Origin: Dorea sp. AM10-31
GTDB taxonomy: Bacteria; Bacillota; Clostridia; Lachnospirales; Lachnospiraceae
DNA length: 64,000 bases
Reading direction: 5' to 3'
Assembly (NCBI RefSeq): GCF_003435815.1
Contig: NZ_QTUV01000003.1
Coordinates: forward strand, 249,672 to 313,671
The notes under the pieces were generated by a model. The model had not been told where the DNA came from, searched no databases, and saw only the letters and a list, made by a program, of their open reading frames with translations. Position 1 is the stretch's first letter. Each line of letters opens with the position of its first letter. A program made the translations under genes and the position numbers. This document shows positions 22,677 through 31,711 of the stretch, piece by piece.

Positions 22677-23737
22677 TATAACCTCCGCTTCAACATCTCC
22701 GGATTCGTCGCATAAGTCAGCGCAGTATCCTTGGAGATCGTACCATCCTTATAAAGTTTCAAGAGGCTCGCATCCATGGAAACCAGTTCCGGTGTGGCGG
22801 AAGAATAGATCATACCATCAATCTGCGGGATTTTATTATCACGGATCATATTGCGGATGGCAGGTGTTACCGTCATAATTTCAAATGCCGGAACTTGGTG
22901 TCCGTCAATAGTAGGGACAAGCTGCTGTGATATAACAGCCTGCAGAACCATGGATAACTGGACTGCAATCTGTCGTTGCTGGTTCGGCGGGAATACATCG
23001 ATGATACGGTCGATCGTATTGGCGGCACCGATCGTATGTAAAGTTGAGAAAATCAGGTGTCCGGTCTCGGCAGCCGTCATGGCAACCTGTATCGTCTCGA
23101 AATCACGCATTTCGCCAAGGAGAATGACATCCGGGCTCTGGCGCAGAGACGCACGCAACGCCGTTACATAGCTGACGGTATCGACAGAAATCTCGCGCTG
23201 GCTGACGATACTCTTATTGTGGCGGTGAAGAAATTCCAGTGGATCTTCCAGTGTGATAATGTGTTCATGGCGTGTCTGGTTGATGTGGTCGATCACGCAG
23301 GCAAGTGTTGTAGATTTACCGCTTCCGGCAGGACCGGTGACGAGTACCAGACCTTTGGAAAAGTCGGCAAAATCAATGACCTGCTGAGGGATTCCCTGCT
23401 CCTTTGCATCCGGCAGAGAGAACGAGATCACTCGGATGACGGCGGATAGAGAACCTCTCTGTTTGAAGGCACTGACACGGAAACGGGAAAGTCCCGGAAT
23501 GGAAAATGAAAAATCATCATCTCCGGTAGCAAGAAGTGTCTGCATGTCGCGTTCATTTGCCATCTGGTAAATCTGTTTAATAATCTCGGCAGTATCCTTC
23601 GGTTTCAGGCGTTCTTCATCTTCATGTACAATGATGCCATTTAACCGCATGGAAACCGGAAGCCCGGCAACAATAAAAACATCGGAAGCGTTGGAGTTTA
23701 CCGTTTTTTCAAGTAATTGTGAAGCGAGTGTTATCAT
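22676..23737 (-). CDS. pilT: PilT-type type IV pilus retraction ATPase, 353 aa
   Basis: The Walker A motif GPAGSGKST is at residues 135-143, followed by TLEDPLEFLH (Asp box), Walker B DVILLGEMRD and the His box GHLIFSTLHT. The C-terminal AIRNMIRDNK matches the AIRNLIRE signature that separates PilT from the PilB/GspE extension ATPases. It normally forms a hexamer at the inner membrane and drives pilus depolymerisation. It is the last gene of the leftward operon, 17 bases after a pilin-like gene. No PilB is present in the window, so here PilT may be the only motor of this machine. Confidence 0.93.
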   Translation of the reverse strand: MITLASQLLEKTVNSNASDVFIVAGLPVSMRLNGIIVHEDEERLKPKDTAEIIKQIYQMANERDMQTLLATGDDDFSFSIPGLSRFRVSAFKQRGSLSAVIRVISFSLPDAKEQGIPQQVIDFADFSKGLVLVTGPAGSGKSTTLACVIDHINQTRHEHIITLEDPLEFLHRHNKSIVSQREISVDTVSYVTALRASLRQSPDVILLGEMRDFETIQVAMTAAETGHLIFSTLHTIGAANTIDRIIDVFPPNQQRQIAVQLSMVLQAVISQQLVPTIDGHQVPAFEIMTVTPAIRNMIRDNKIPQIDGMIYSSATPELVSMDASLLKLYKDGTISKDTALTYATNPEMLKRRL

Positions 23738-23754
23738 AAATAAAAGTCTCCTTT

Positions 23755-24294
23755 TTATTTTTTAAGTAAGTTCAAAGAATTGTCTCCGTTCCAGTCTGCA
23801 GTTGAAAGTGTCTGCCAGCCAGTGATGCGGTACAGATCAGGAGTTGTAGTTTTTGCAGAGGAGAGGCTGCGTTTGTCTGTCTGCTCAGACGGATGCAGAA
23901 TCAGCAGGCGTGTCTGCAATGCCTGTTTATCATTGATCTTCGTCTGATAAGTCAATGTAAGGGAATCCGAAGTTCTCTTTAAAGTAATATCCGAATTGTT
24001 TTTATAATGCTGTTCGATATTTTTGTAATATCCGGCAATATCGGAAGTCTGAAGGTAACAGTTTTTAAGTACCTGATCGATTTTTGCAAGAGTCTCTTCC
24101 GCACGACCTGATGCTTTGTAATACTCCTGCGCATGAATGGTGGATTTCCGGGCGGTCTGATAATCCGAAGCGGCACTGGAAAGTGACAGCGCTGCAAAGG
24201 TGATCATACACAATACAATGAAGATCATCAGCAGAGTGACCGATCCGATATTTGTAATTGGAAAATTTTTTTGTTTTGAACCTGATGTATTCAT
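23755..24294 (-). CDS. Pilus-operon membrane protein, 179 aa
   Basis: The start ATG at 24294 is nine bases after AAAGGA; earlier in-frame TTG and ATG codons are too close to it. Residues about 13-40 (ITNIGSVTLLMIFIVLCMIT then FAALSLSSAA) form one N-terminal membrane helix, followed by a periplasm-side-like region with helical and beta parts. The helix lacks the Glu at position 5 typical of prepilins, so it may be a pilin-like minor subunit or a PilX-like protein. It overlaps the gene before it in the operon region, which suggests coupling. Confidence 0.7.
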   Translation of the reverse strand: MNTSGSKQKNFPITNIGSVTLLMIFIVLCMITFAALSLSSAASDYQTARKSTIHAQEYYKASGRAEETLAKIDQVLKNCYLQTSDIAGYYKNIEQHYKNNSDITLKRTSDSLTLTYQTKINDKQALQTRLLILHPSEQTDKRSLSSAKTTTPDLYRITGWQTLSTADWNGDNSLNLLKK

Positions 24295-24299
24295 AATCA

Positions 24300-24809
24300 T
24301 CAATCCTTTGCGTAGCGCTTTAGTGTTAAATGTGTAATTTCAGAAGCTGCCCTGCCTGACTGTTTCTCAGAAGATTTACTGGAAGATATACTGGCAGTGC
24401 TTTCTGCGAGGCGCAGAGCTTTGATCTGAAAATGGCACATGGAATCTTCTTTATCTGTTGTCTGTAACTGAATCTGGTAGAATGCTTTTTCCGGCAGGCA
24501 GGCTTTCCAGTCTGTATCATAATAAATAACAGCGTTTCTGCCATCCATTTCACAGGCCGGAAATTCACTTTCAAGAGTCTCTGAAAATGTCTTTTCATCT
24601 TTTAACTCTGCCGCGTCTATTGTATTTAAAAGCCCGGCAACATCTTCCAGACGGGAAAGCGCCTGTTCCGTCTCGGTAGCCTGTGTACTCAGTGTATGTG
24701 CTTTGACGAAAGTGCGCAGGCATACAGCACCGGTCAGTGCAAAAAACAGTATGGCGATCATAATTTCCAGCAGAAAGATGCCGGAGCGCTTGTGATTCTG
24801 TTGTTTCAT
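24300..24809 (-). CDS. Prepilin-type minor pilin, 169 aa
   Basis: The N-terminus RSGIFLLEIMIAILFFALTG is a class III signal: a Gly followed by a hydrophobic helix with Glu at mature position 5. A prepilin peptidase would cut after the Gly. The remainder is a small globular domain with a Ser-rich stretch (STASISSSKSSEKQ). Its ATG overlaps the stop of the upstream gene (ATGA). It is the best candidate for a true pseudopilin in this cluster. Confidence 0.8.
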   Translation of the reverse strand: MKQQNHKRSGIFLLEIMIAILFFALTGAVCLRTFVKAHTLSTQATETEQALSRLEDVAGLLNTIDAAELKDEKTFSETLESEFPACEMDGRNAVIYYDTDWKACLPEKAFYQIQLQTTDKEDSMCHFQIKALRLAESTASISSSKSSEKQSGRAASEITHLTLKRYAKD

Positions 24810-25321
24810 GAATGGCTCCTTTCTGCAAGCAGGCGGCTGACTTGTGTGCCATTTTTTTCGGTTATCATAATGCGGTACAGTCCGTTTTTCTTTCGTGTGA
24901 CGGTCAGATCACGGGCTTCGATCACTTTCTTTCCAGCTTTAAGAGAAGCGTCAGCGTCATCTCGTACGATCAGTTCTTTCAGCCACCCACCATCTGTATA
25001 GAGATATGTTGTATAGCCGGTAGTATCTGTATTTCCGTTATTATCAGCAGAAGTATCAGCCGGCATGTGGAAAGCAAGACATTCCCTGCCTTCACGCTTC
25101 TCGACAGATACAACGCCGTATGTGTCATTTGCGCGAAATTTTTCCGTAATATAGGAAAGTGGTGTGGTAGTCTGGTAATTTTTATCTGCCTGTTCCGTCT
25201 GTGCAGCGTAAATACGTGCAGACAGAAGCAGTACGATCAGTGCGGAAACCGCAAATACAAGTAAAAGTGTCAGCGGAAATATAAAGTCTATCATATGTTT
25301 TCTCGAACGTTCAAAACGCAT
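24806..25321 (-). CDS. DUF4860-like membrane-anchored protein, 171 aa
   Basis: One N-terminal membrane helix (residues 10-35: MIDFIFPLTLLLVFAVSAL) is followed by an extracytoplasmic domain that includes YITEKFRANDTYGVVSVEKR. I associate this layout with DUF4860 proteins found in clostridial pilus-like clusters. The start overlaps the preceding stop (TAATG) behind AAAGGAGGCGG. Probably a structural component at the membrane. Confidence 0.7.
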   Translation of the reverse strand: MRFERSRKHMIDFIFPLTLLLVFAVSALIVLLLSARIYAAQTEQADKNYQTTTPLSYITEKFRANDTYGVVSVEKREGRECLAFHMPADTSADNNGNTDTTGYTTYLYTDGGWLKELIVRDDADASLKAGKKVIEARDLTVTRKKNGLYRIMITEKNGTQVSRLLAERSHS

Positions 25322-25659
25322 TAGTTTCCGCCTCCTTTCCGGATGATCGTAACGTCAGGCATAATATTGGCGCCCAATGGCTGGTAATCCACAAAATATT
25401 TGGAAGAGTCATATGTCAGGCCATAATGTTTTTTCAAATATGCCAGACTCTCCGGATAAGTGCCTTCCTGCGCATAGCAGCGGGTGATATCGCGGGTAAC
25501 GGCAGACTGCAGCGTTTCCATCTCGTTTTTCTCCATGTCTTTCTGGACGGATATGATTCCGTATGAGAAAAATCCAAAGACAGCAAGAAATAAAGCGATG
25601 GAAATCAGAACATTCCGCAAATATGAAGTTTGCCGGTTTTTAATAAAACGACGGGACAT
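25321..25659 (-). CDS. Single-pass membrane protein of the pilus cluster, 112 aa
   Basis: ATG 25659 (MSRRFIKNRQTSYLRN) is preferred to an earlier in-frame ATG because of GAAAGGAACG upstream. After a basic N-terminus comes one helix (NVLISIALFLAVFGFFSYGI) and an external domain of about 75 residues with CYAQEGTYPESLAYLKKHYG, a pattern also seen in small pilin-like proteins. No peptidase cleavage motif is evident. Confidence 0.7.
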   Translation of the reverse strand: MSRRFIKNRQTSYLRNVLISIALFLAVFGFFSYGIISVQKDMEKNEMETLQSAVTRDITRCYAQEGTYPESLAYLKKHYGLTYDSSKYFVDYQPLGANIMPDVTIIRKGGGN

Positions 25660-25735
25660 CTTTAGTCGTTCCTTTCTATCTTGATGTATCAATTACCGGG
25701 GAACAGATTTCTTATTCATGTTAAGAAACCAGGTA

Positions 25736-26782
25736 TTATAATGTTGCCATGATGCTGATGAGTGGTAGCATGACAGACAGAAGAATGATGCCGACGATCA
25801 CGGACAGAATGATGACAAGTGTCGGTTCGATCGCAGTGATCATTCTGGAGAGCCGGTTATCGATCTCTTCTTCGTACTGTCCGGCGATCTTGTTCATCAC
25901 TTCTTCCAACACACCGGTCTTAGAACCGATGGATGCCATTTTGGCATAAATTCCTGAGAAAATGTGATTGGAAAGAAGTGTTTCGCACAGATCTTCGCCA
26001 TTTGTAACTGCTTCGGAGCAGGCTTCCAGACGGGTGCGGAAAGCTCCTTTCTTGATAAGTGGAATGGAGAGTTTCAGACATTCCGCAGGTGTCAGTCCGC
26101 TGCTTAAAGTCAATGCCATACCACTTGCAAAATGACATGCGCCGATTTGATCCTGAAGAGAACGGCCGCCGTGAAGTTTTCCCATAAATCCAAGGAGCAG
26201 CTGGTGTCCACGTTTTGTCCAGAACAGGTAAGCAGCGCCGGCAGCAAGCAGTACAAGGACAATGCCGCAGACGACGATGTGTGCGTTTAAGAACTGACCA
26301 AATCGCAGGATACCCAGTGACAATCCGCTCATTTCTCTGCCGAGCTGGGCAAATACCTGATTGAAGATCGGCATAACTCTTGTCACCAGTACAAGGATGA
26401 CGAGGATCATCATAAAGATCATAAGTAAAGGATAGGTAACTGCATTGTGGATCGTCTGGTTTAGCGCAGCTTCTTTCTCATAATAGTCTGCAAGGGAAGT
26501 CATAACTTCATCCAGTTTTCCTGCCTGTTCCCCAATCTGTACCATCTGGATCATATAGTCCGGAAATGCGTGTGTATCTTTTAGTGCAAGGTGCAGGGAA
26601 CCGGTATTCAGAAGCATGGTGTTGATGCTTTCCAGTAATCTCTTCTCTTCTGGTTCGGTTGTATCTTCCAGCATGATAGAAATTCCCTCTATAGAAGAAA
26701 TACCGGATCGCAGGATCATAGCAATCTGCGAACAGAATGCCGCGGTCTCGGCATTGGAGAGAGGCGTGTGTGTCTCGGTCAT
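25736..26782 (-). CDS. Type II secretion F / PilC-family inner-membrane platform protein, 348 aa
   Basis: ATG 26782 (MTETHTPLSNAETAAF) is preceded by AAAGGAGTAATT. Two T2SSF domains are seen: the first around residues 15-135 (FCSQIAMILRSGISSIEGIS, MIQMVQIGEQAGKLDEVMTS) and the second around 215-335 (FASGMALTLSSGLTPAECL, MASIGSKTGVLEEVMNKIA). Membrane helices occur near 115-140, 165-190 and at the C-terminus. It is the platform on which the ATPase acts in type IV pili and type II secretion. It sits in the middle of the leftward operon. Confidence 0.92.
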   Translation of the reverse strand: MTETHTPLSNAETAAFCSQIAMILRSGISSIEGISIMLEDTTEPEEKRLLESINTMLLNTGSLHLALKDTHAFPDYMIQMVQIGEQAGKLDEVMTSLADYYEKEAALNQTIHNAVTYPLLMIFMMILVILVLVTRVMPIFNQVFAQLGREMSGLSLGILRFGQFLNAHIVVCGIVLVLLAAGAAYLFWTKRGHQLLLGFMGKLHGGRSLQDQIGACHFASGMALTLSSGLTPAECLKLSIPLIKKGAFRTRLEACSEAVTNGEDLCETLLSNHIFSGIYAKMASIGSKTGVLEEVMNKIAGQYEEEIDNRLSRMITAIEPTLVIILSVIVGIILLSVMLPLISIMATL

Positions 26783-26846
26783 AATTACTCCTTTCCGGGT
26801 TACAGCAGTTTTGTATGCCTGGTATATCATAACCCGATCATTGTAT

Positions 26847-27782
26847 TTAATAGTTGAATTTCACAACGTAATGATTTTTGTCATTTACATATTTCTTGAC
26901 GGACTCTTTGTCGTTGCTGGCGGCAAGTGTTGGATCCATAAGTTGCCAGTCTTTTCCGTCAAATTTGATGATATCATCCACCCAGCCTTTGTCATCTACA
27001 TAAGTGCTGATCCAGGCGTGGTAAGTTTCACCGGCATAACCGACTTCCAGTTTGGTCGGAATCCGCTGGGAACGCAGCATGGAAGTCATAAGAGCTGCAT
27101 AATCGAAACAGATGCCTTTGCCGGTTTTCAAAGTTTCATCTACATTTGGAATATATCCATAAGAAACGTTTTCAGCTTTGGCGTTATCGTAAGCGACATG
27201 TTTCACCACATAGTTATAAACATTCTGTATGACTTCCAGATCCGTCCATGTATTTTCCGCAAGTTTCTGCCCTTTTTTTACTGCATTTGATTTCGCAGTG
27301 AACCAGACATACTGGTTCGGGTAGAGGAAAGGAAGAAACCTATCCTTGATCTTTGCGGAAATGGTCTGCTCCAGAGCGACTGCATAAGAATCTCCGCTTA
27401 CATTTTCCAGAATACTGAGTGAATAACTGCCATTTCCGGCATTGAGTGGAACTGCCGTATAACCGGCGTCTTTACTCAGAAGATAAGTATAATTTGCCTG
27501 ATCCGGTCCGGCAATCTGTAATTTTACTTTGGATTTGCCACCGGTATATTTTACCATGATATATCCTTCGGAAATATGTGACGCATCGATGGATGCACTG
27601 TTATTTTTGTAAACTTTTTTGCCGGGGGCAGACGGAGATAATACTTTTGGCGTGGAATCACGCTTTGGCCCGGAATGATCGGCTTCATTTGAATGGGAAG
27701 ACGAACAGCCGGATAATACAAAAAGAAGAATCCCGATAAGTAATATAACAGGCAAAGCATGTGATGTCTTTTTCATAGTCAT
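26847..27782 (-). CDS. Transglutaminase-like lipoprotein, 311 aa
   Basis: ATG 27782 follows GGAGAATCCCG. The N-terminus has a lipoprotein signal with lipobox LSGC near residue 25. The C-terminal half is a transglutaminase-like cysteine protease fold with the full triad: Cys in TGKGICFDYAALMTSML, His in ETYHAWISTYVD, Asp in LMDPTLAASN. Such extracytoplasmic enzymes cleave or crosslink proteins or peptidoglycan peptides. The gene lies between the sigma/anti-sigma pair and the pilus genes, so it may process a surface component of the same system. Confidence 0.88.
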   Translation of the reverse strand: MTMKKTSHALPVILLIGILLFVLSGCSSSHSNEADHSGPKRDSTPKVLSPSAPGKKVYKNNSASIDASHISEGYIMVKYTGGKSKVKLQIAGPDQANYTYLLSKDAGYTAVPLNAGNGSYSLSILENVSGDSYAVALEQTISAKIKDRFLPFLYPNQYVWFTAKSNAVKKGQKLAENTWTDLEVIQNVYNYVVKHVAYDNAKAENVSYGYIPNVDETLKTGKGICFDYAALMTSMLRSQRIPTKLEVGYAGETYHAWISTYVDDKGWVDDIIKFDGKDWQLMDPTLAASNDKESVKKYVNDKNHYVVKFNY

Positions 27783-27810
27783 ATCGGGATTCTCCTTTTT
27801 AAAATGTACG

Positions 27811-28548
27811 TTATTTCTTAACCGGAGAGAGCAACAATTCCAGTTCATTACCGGCATTATCCGGAATCTTAATAGTTGTCGGTTGCTTCGGTATCATAAA
27901 AGAAATGGTACCGGTTTTCTTGTTGATACTCTTCGGGACAAGACCGGAAATCGCATCGTAGTTGATACCGGAATATGTGTCGGATACGTCCAGATATACA
28001 ACTCCGTGACGGGAGTAGGAGTCCAGAAGTTTCGGTTTCTCGGTATCCAGACTGGAAACTTTGTAACTACGTAAGGAAGTCTGTGCGTTCATGCCTTCTG
28101 CATGGATTGTCAGTGTTCCGTTAGAAGTAACTTCCGCAGTATAAGTATGCGTATCTTTCTTCGTTAAAGCGACCGGATGTCCATCCAGGTCAGCGGTAAC
28201 TTCCCGGATCGGGAGCAGTGTCTTTACCCGGATATTGTAAACAGCGGACTGTGCAGAGTCTACTTTGGTACGTTCTGCAATAATCGTTGGCTTAATGAAT
28301 AAAAGCGGCATTAAGATCAGAAGCAGTGTGCACAGATAGGCCAGCGTCCGTCCGAAACCAAAGGTCGTTTTCTTGTAATTGCCCCAGTCTTCCAGAACTT
28401 CGACCGGAATTGTGCTCGGTTCCATGTCGCATGCGTTAAAAACGTTGTTCAGAAGCTGGTTCGCAGTCTTCGAATCCAAAGCAGGAATGTCTGTATTGTC
28501 AAAAGAAGATGCGTGAAGGTCTAACTCAGAAGTATAATCTTTATTCAA
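27811..28548 (-). CDS. Membrane protein coupled to the sigma factor, probable anti-sigma, 245 aa, TTG start
   Basis: The start is TTG at 28548, behind AGGAGGG, and it overlaps the last codons of the sigma gene; no ATG is near. Residues 1-75 are cytoplasmic and acidic with a short helical motif (LDSKTANQLLNNVFNACD), a single membrane helix is at about 77-100 (LAYLCTLLLILMPLLF), and the rest is outside: Ig-like strands with LPIREVTADLDGHPVAL and YSRHGVVYLDVSDTYSGI. The order ECF sigma then single-pass membrane protein is standard for an anti-sigma factor, although no zinc (ZAS) motif is seen. The external domain may sense the cell surface. Confidence 0.75.
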   Translation of the reverse strand: MNKDYTSELDLHASSFDNTDIPALDSKTANQLLNNVFNACDMEPSTIPVEVLEDWGNYKKTTFGFGRTLAYLCTLLLILMPLLFIKPTIIAERTKVDSAQSAVYNIRVKTLLPIREVTADLDGHPVALTKKDTHTYTAEVTSNGTLTIHAEGMNAQTSLRSYKVSSLDTEKPKLLDSYSRHGVVYLDVSDTYSGINYDAISGLVPKSINKKTGTISFMIPKQPTTIKIPDNAGNELELLLSPVKK

Positions 28549-29134
28549 AACAAATCCCTCCTTTTTCTTCGTGGAGCATGTTTTCCAGAAGTTTGCGCCC
28601 TTTGCGCAAACGCCGTTTGACAGTACTCCGGCTGTAATCCATCGCAACGGCAATATCTTCGATGCTCATATTATTGTAATAGCGCATGATGATCGCCTGC
28701 GAATATTGTGGAGGCAGTGACTGGATCGCCTGCATCAGCCGTGCTTTTGCATCTTTTTTCAGAATATGCTTCTCCGGATTCGTCATGATATCCGAGAAAG
28801 ATTCTGAAAAATCAGATGTCTGACCGGAGGATATATAATCCAGTTCCTGTTCCTGCCGTTTCCTTTTCTGCCAAGTGTCAAAACAGATCCGGAATGTGAT
28901 CTGGTGCAACCAGGATACAAAGAGACGCGGATTCTTCAGTGTGTCCAGATTCTTTAATACTAAAATGTAAACTTCCTGCAGGATGTCCTGTGCAAGATAA
29001 GGATCTTTTACATATTGATAGGCAAAACGGTACTGCGACTGATAAGTAGCAGTATATAATTCTGCAAATGCATCGCTGTCTCCTTCCTGCGTTTTGCGTA
29101 CCAGTTTTGCAATGTAATCATAATCAAGTTCCAT
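28541..29134 (-). CDS. ECF-type RNA polymerase sigma factor, 197 aa
   Basis: ATG 29134 (MELDYDYIAKLVRKTQ) is chosen for AAGGAG at the right distance. Region 2 is seen in residues 15-80 (FAELYTATYQSQYRFAYQYV, AQDILQEVYILVL) and region 4 in 135-185 (LPPQYSQAIIMRYYNNMSIE, YSRSTVKRRLRKGRKLL). It lacks region 3 and the N-terminal region 1, as expected for ECF factors. It heads the operon after the GGDEF-like gene and may direct transcription of the pilus-like genes. Confidence 0.93.
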   Translation of the reverse strand: MELDYDYIAKLVRKTQEGDSDAFAELYTATYQSQYRFAYQYVKDPYLAQDILQEVYILVLKNLDTLKNPRLFVSWLHQITFRICFDTWQKRKRQEQELDYISSGQTSDFSESFSDIMTNPEKHILKKDAKARLMQAIQSLPPQYSQAIIMRYYNNMSIEDIAVAMDYSRSTVKRRLRKGRKLLENMLHEEKGGICFE

Positions 29135-29138
29135 GCGT

Positions 29139-29840
29139 CTAACTCCTTTGTACATTCGTTGATCTGGATATACGTTTGTTTGCAAGTGCGATCAGCCGGG
29201 TAATCTGATCCAGATGTTCATTACGATTCAGTGCGATACCGGTGTGATATTCAATGGCAATAGAATCCGGTGCCTGATTGTGCTGGGCAACCCGGTTTTC
29301 AATGCGCTGGATAAAAAGATCTATATTTTCCTCGGTACAGTCTTCAAAGATTGCAAGAAACTTATTACCACCGTTGCGACCGACAAAACATAAAGACGTT
29401 GCCGCAGTGGAAAGAATATTGGAAAAATCTTTCAACAGACGGTTGCCGGTAGCATGTGTGTAAAGGTTATTAATCTCTGAAAGATTGGAAAGATCGATCA
29501 TAATACAGCCGATGTTTTCCGGAAGTTTCTCGTCGTAATATTTCTCAATGACTGTATCACAGCTGAAACGGTTTGGCATACCGGATATCGGATCGGAATA
29601 AGCGACACCGTATAAGTTATGATAGTTCAGTTTAATTGTTGAGATAAGGTTAAAATCGATCAGCAGGAAAATAAAGCTGACCAATAACAGTACCCATACG
29701 ACAAAAAACAAAATCGTGGCAGGGCGGGATGAAAATACGAACTGTTTCACTTCTGGTTTCAGAAGGAGAAACAGACTTAAGATGGTAAGGATCGCCAGTA
29801 TTGCAAGCTGGAGAACCTTGAATGACGTGTACTTTTTCAT
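29139..29840 (-). CDS. Membrane protein with degenerate GGDEF domain, 233 aa
   Basis: ATG 29840 (MKKYTSFKVLQLAIL) follows GGAGGATTCACAATT. Two membrane helices occupy residues 10-60. Residues 75-230 are a GGDEF fold: YSDPISGMPNRFSCD (the usual D-x-L-T-G-L-x-N-R), CIMIDLSNLSEINN, and at the active-site loop VGRNGGNKFLAIF. The signature GGDEF is GGNKF, so the metal-binding acidic residue and catalytic Glu are changed and cyclase activity is unlikely. It could bind GTP or act as a regulator or scaffold. It is the first gene of the leftward operon, five bases before the sigma factor. Confidence 0.85.
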   Translation of the reverse strand: MKKYTSFKVLQLAILAILTILSLFLLLKPEVKQFVFSSRPATILFFVVWVLLLVSFIFLLIDFNLISTIKLNYHNLYGVAYSDPISGMPNRFSCDTVIEKYYDEKLPENIGCIMIDLSNLSEINNLYTHATGNRLLKDFSNILSTAATSLCFVGRNGGNKFLAIFEDCTEENIDLFIQRIENRVAQHNQAPDSIAIEYHTGIALNRNEHLDQITRLIALANKRISRSTNVQRS

Positions 29841-30143
29841 AATTGTGAATCCTCCGTTCAATTCAGGTCCATTGACGGGTGTTGCTTATGTCTATAGTTT
29901 CAGGCTGAAAATCCCCGTGTGTTACTTCTTGTCCGAGTTTTACGCTCATATATCTGCAGAACTAAGTTTATGTAATGATATATGAATGTATTTCTCTGAT
30001 ATCATTAGTATATTATATCACAAATAATAAGGGAATACCATATTTCGACAGTCACAGATTTGCACATAGATTGGGTGTTGAGATATAAGGGTAAAATCGT
30101 TATAATAAGGAAGGTAAAAGAAACAGGAAGAAGGTTTTACAAG

Positions 30144-30701
30144 ATGGAGATAGAGAGTATTAAGCAAAAAGTGCTGGAAGATGTAGATCCGGTCATGAAG
30201 AAGAAAAAAGCAAAAGAACGCCGGAAACAACGACTGATCGTGATAATGCAGTTCCTGCTCGTTTTTGTTGTTATCATAGGTCTATTCCATTTTTTTATGG
30301 GGATATCGACAGTTGACGGAGAATCGATGTATCCGACACTGCATGACAAGAATGTAGTTATTTATGAGAGACATAACAGCGAATACAAAGCCGGAGACAT
30401 CGTGGCGCTCGATATGCCGAACGGGGATGTATATGTGAAGAGAGTGATTGCTGTAGCAGGGGATACCGTTAATATTGACCGTGAAAAGATCTATGTCAAC
30501 GGAGAAGAAGTTACGACACCGCAGGCAGTCGGTAAGACGGAAGCAAAGTCTGATAAGATCACCTACCCGCTGACGGTAGAAGATAAGCAGGTTTTTGTGC
30601 TCGGTGATAACCGAGAGGTTTCCAGGGATTCCAGAGAAATTGGCACTGTGAAGATAAAAAACATCAAGGGAAAGATCAGATGGTCTATAGGAATCTTTTA
30701 A
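30144..30701 (+). CDS. lepB: Signal peptidase I, 185 aa
   Basis: ATG 30144 follows AGGAAGAAGG. A basic, cytoplasmic start is followed by one membrane helix (VIMQFLLVFVVIIGLFHFF). The catalytic Ser is in TVDGESMYPTL and the general-base Lys in DVYVKRVIAVAGD; the C-terminal box VFVLGDNREVSRDSREIG is complete. It removes Sec/Tat signal peptides on the outer side of the membrane. Size fits single-helix Gram-positive type I peptidases. It is divergent from the GGDEF-sigma operon. The 300 bases between (29841-30143) hold no gene and only AT-rich promoter-like sequence. Confidence 0.93.
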   Translation: MEIESIKQKVLEDVDPVMKKKKAKERRKQRLIVIMQFLLVFVVIIGLFHFFMGISTVDGESMYPTLHDKNVVIYERHNSEYKAGDIVALDMPNGDVYVKRVIAVAGDTVNIDREKIYVNGEEVTTPQAVGKTEAKSDKITYPLTVEDKQVFVLGDNREVSRDSREIGTVKIKNIKGKIRWSIGIF

Positions 30702-30775
30702 AAAATATGCTATGCTGACGAATAGGATAAGTATCCGAACAGATAAGAGTACAATGAGAGAATGAGGATGAAAAA

Positions 30776-31711
30776 ATGGGATATACAGAACTTACGGAAC
30801 AATTTGAACGCCGTGAGAAGATGAGAGGCACCGCTTTGACAATATTAGGCGGTGTCTTTTGGGGGCTTGCAGGAGTTTTTGGAAAATATTCATTTGAACA
30901 CAGAGGGATGACACCACAGTGGCTGGTAAATGTGCGCCTGATCATTGCGGGATTGATCCTTCTGTCCACAGTAGTTGCAAAACAGAAAAAAGATACTTTC
31001 CGCATATGGAAGAATCCAAGACATGTGATCCGGATGATGTTGTATGGTATGATCGGTATTGCGGCCTGCCAGATGACATATTATATGGCAGTAGATGATT
31101 CAAATGCAGGTATCGCAACAGTATTGCAGTATGTGGCACCGGTTATCATCATGCTGTACACATCGCTTGTCAACCGGAAATTGCCGGAAGTATCAGAGCG
31201 TATTGCACTGGTTCTTGCATTTGGCGGAGTCATACTGATCGCAACGCACGGAGATCTGACACAGCTTACAGTGTCCAAAACAACTTTGTTTCTTGGACTT
31301 GCATCTGCGCTTGCGACCGTATTTTATAATCTGCTTCCGGGTAATCTGATGAGCGAATATGGAACATTTGCGATCGTTGGCTGGGGTATGTTAATCAGCG
31401 GAATCGGACTGATTCCAATTGTAAGACCGTGGACAATCACGGCGCAGATTATATGGGACTGGCAGACATTTTTGTGTGTAATGGTCGTAATCATCATGGG
31501 AACCGTGCTTTCTTTCGGATGCTACATGGAAGGGCTGCGTCTGATCGGCGGAACAAGGGCGAGTCTATTTGCATCGGTAGAACCACTGACAGCAACACTT
31601 GCATCCGTATTATTTATGGGCGTTTCCTTTGAATTCATGGATCTTTTAGGATTTGCAGGAATCATCGGTGCAGTTATTATTCTTTCACTTCCGGGGAAGA
31701 AGAAAAATTAG
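30776..31711 (+). CDS. EamA/DMT-family transporter, 311 aa
   Basis: ATG 30776 follows GAGGATGAAAAA. After about 20 cytoplasmic residues come ten helices in two EamA repeats (GVFWGLAGVFGKYSFEHRGM; MTYYMAVDDSNAGIATVLQY; GTRASLFASVEPLTATLASV). Proteins like this export small metabolites. It may be cotranscribed with the signal peptidase gene 74 bases upstream. Its 3' end overlaps the 3' end of the convergent LytTR gene by 35 bases. Confidence 0.88.
   Translation: MGYTELTEQFERREKMRGTALTILGGVFWGLAGVFGKYSFEHRGMTPQWLVNVRLIIAGLILLSTVVAKQKKDTFRIWKNPRHVIRMMLYGMIGIAACQMTYYMAVDDSNAGIATVLQYVAPVIIMLYTSLVNRKLPEVSERIALVLAFGGVILIATHGDLTQLTVSKTTLFLGLASALATVFYNLLPGNLMSEYGTFAIVGWGMLISGIGLIPIVRPWTITAQIIWDWQTFLCVMVVIIMGTVLSFGCYMEGLRLIGGTRASLFASVEPLTATLASVLFMGVSFEFMDLLGFAGIIGAVIILSLPGKKKN

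Noticed and set aside
22676..23737. PilB/GspE extension ATPase
   Set aside because: The AIRN-type C-terminal motif and the lack of the zinc-binding CxxC insert fit PilT.
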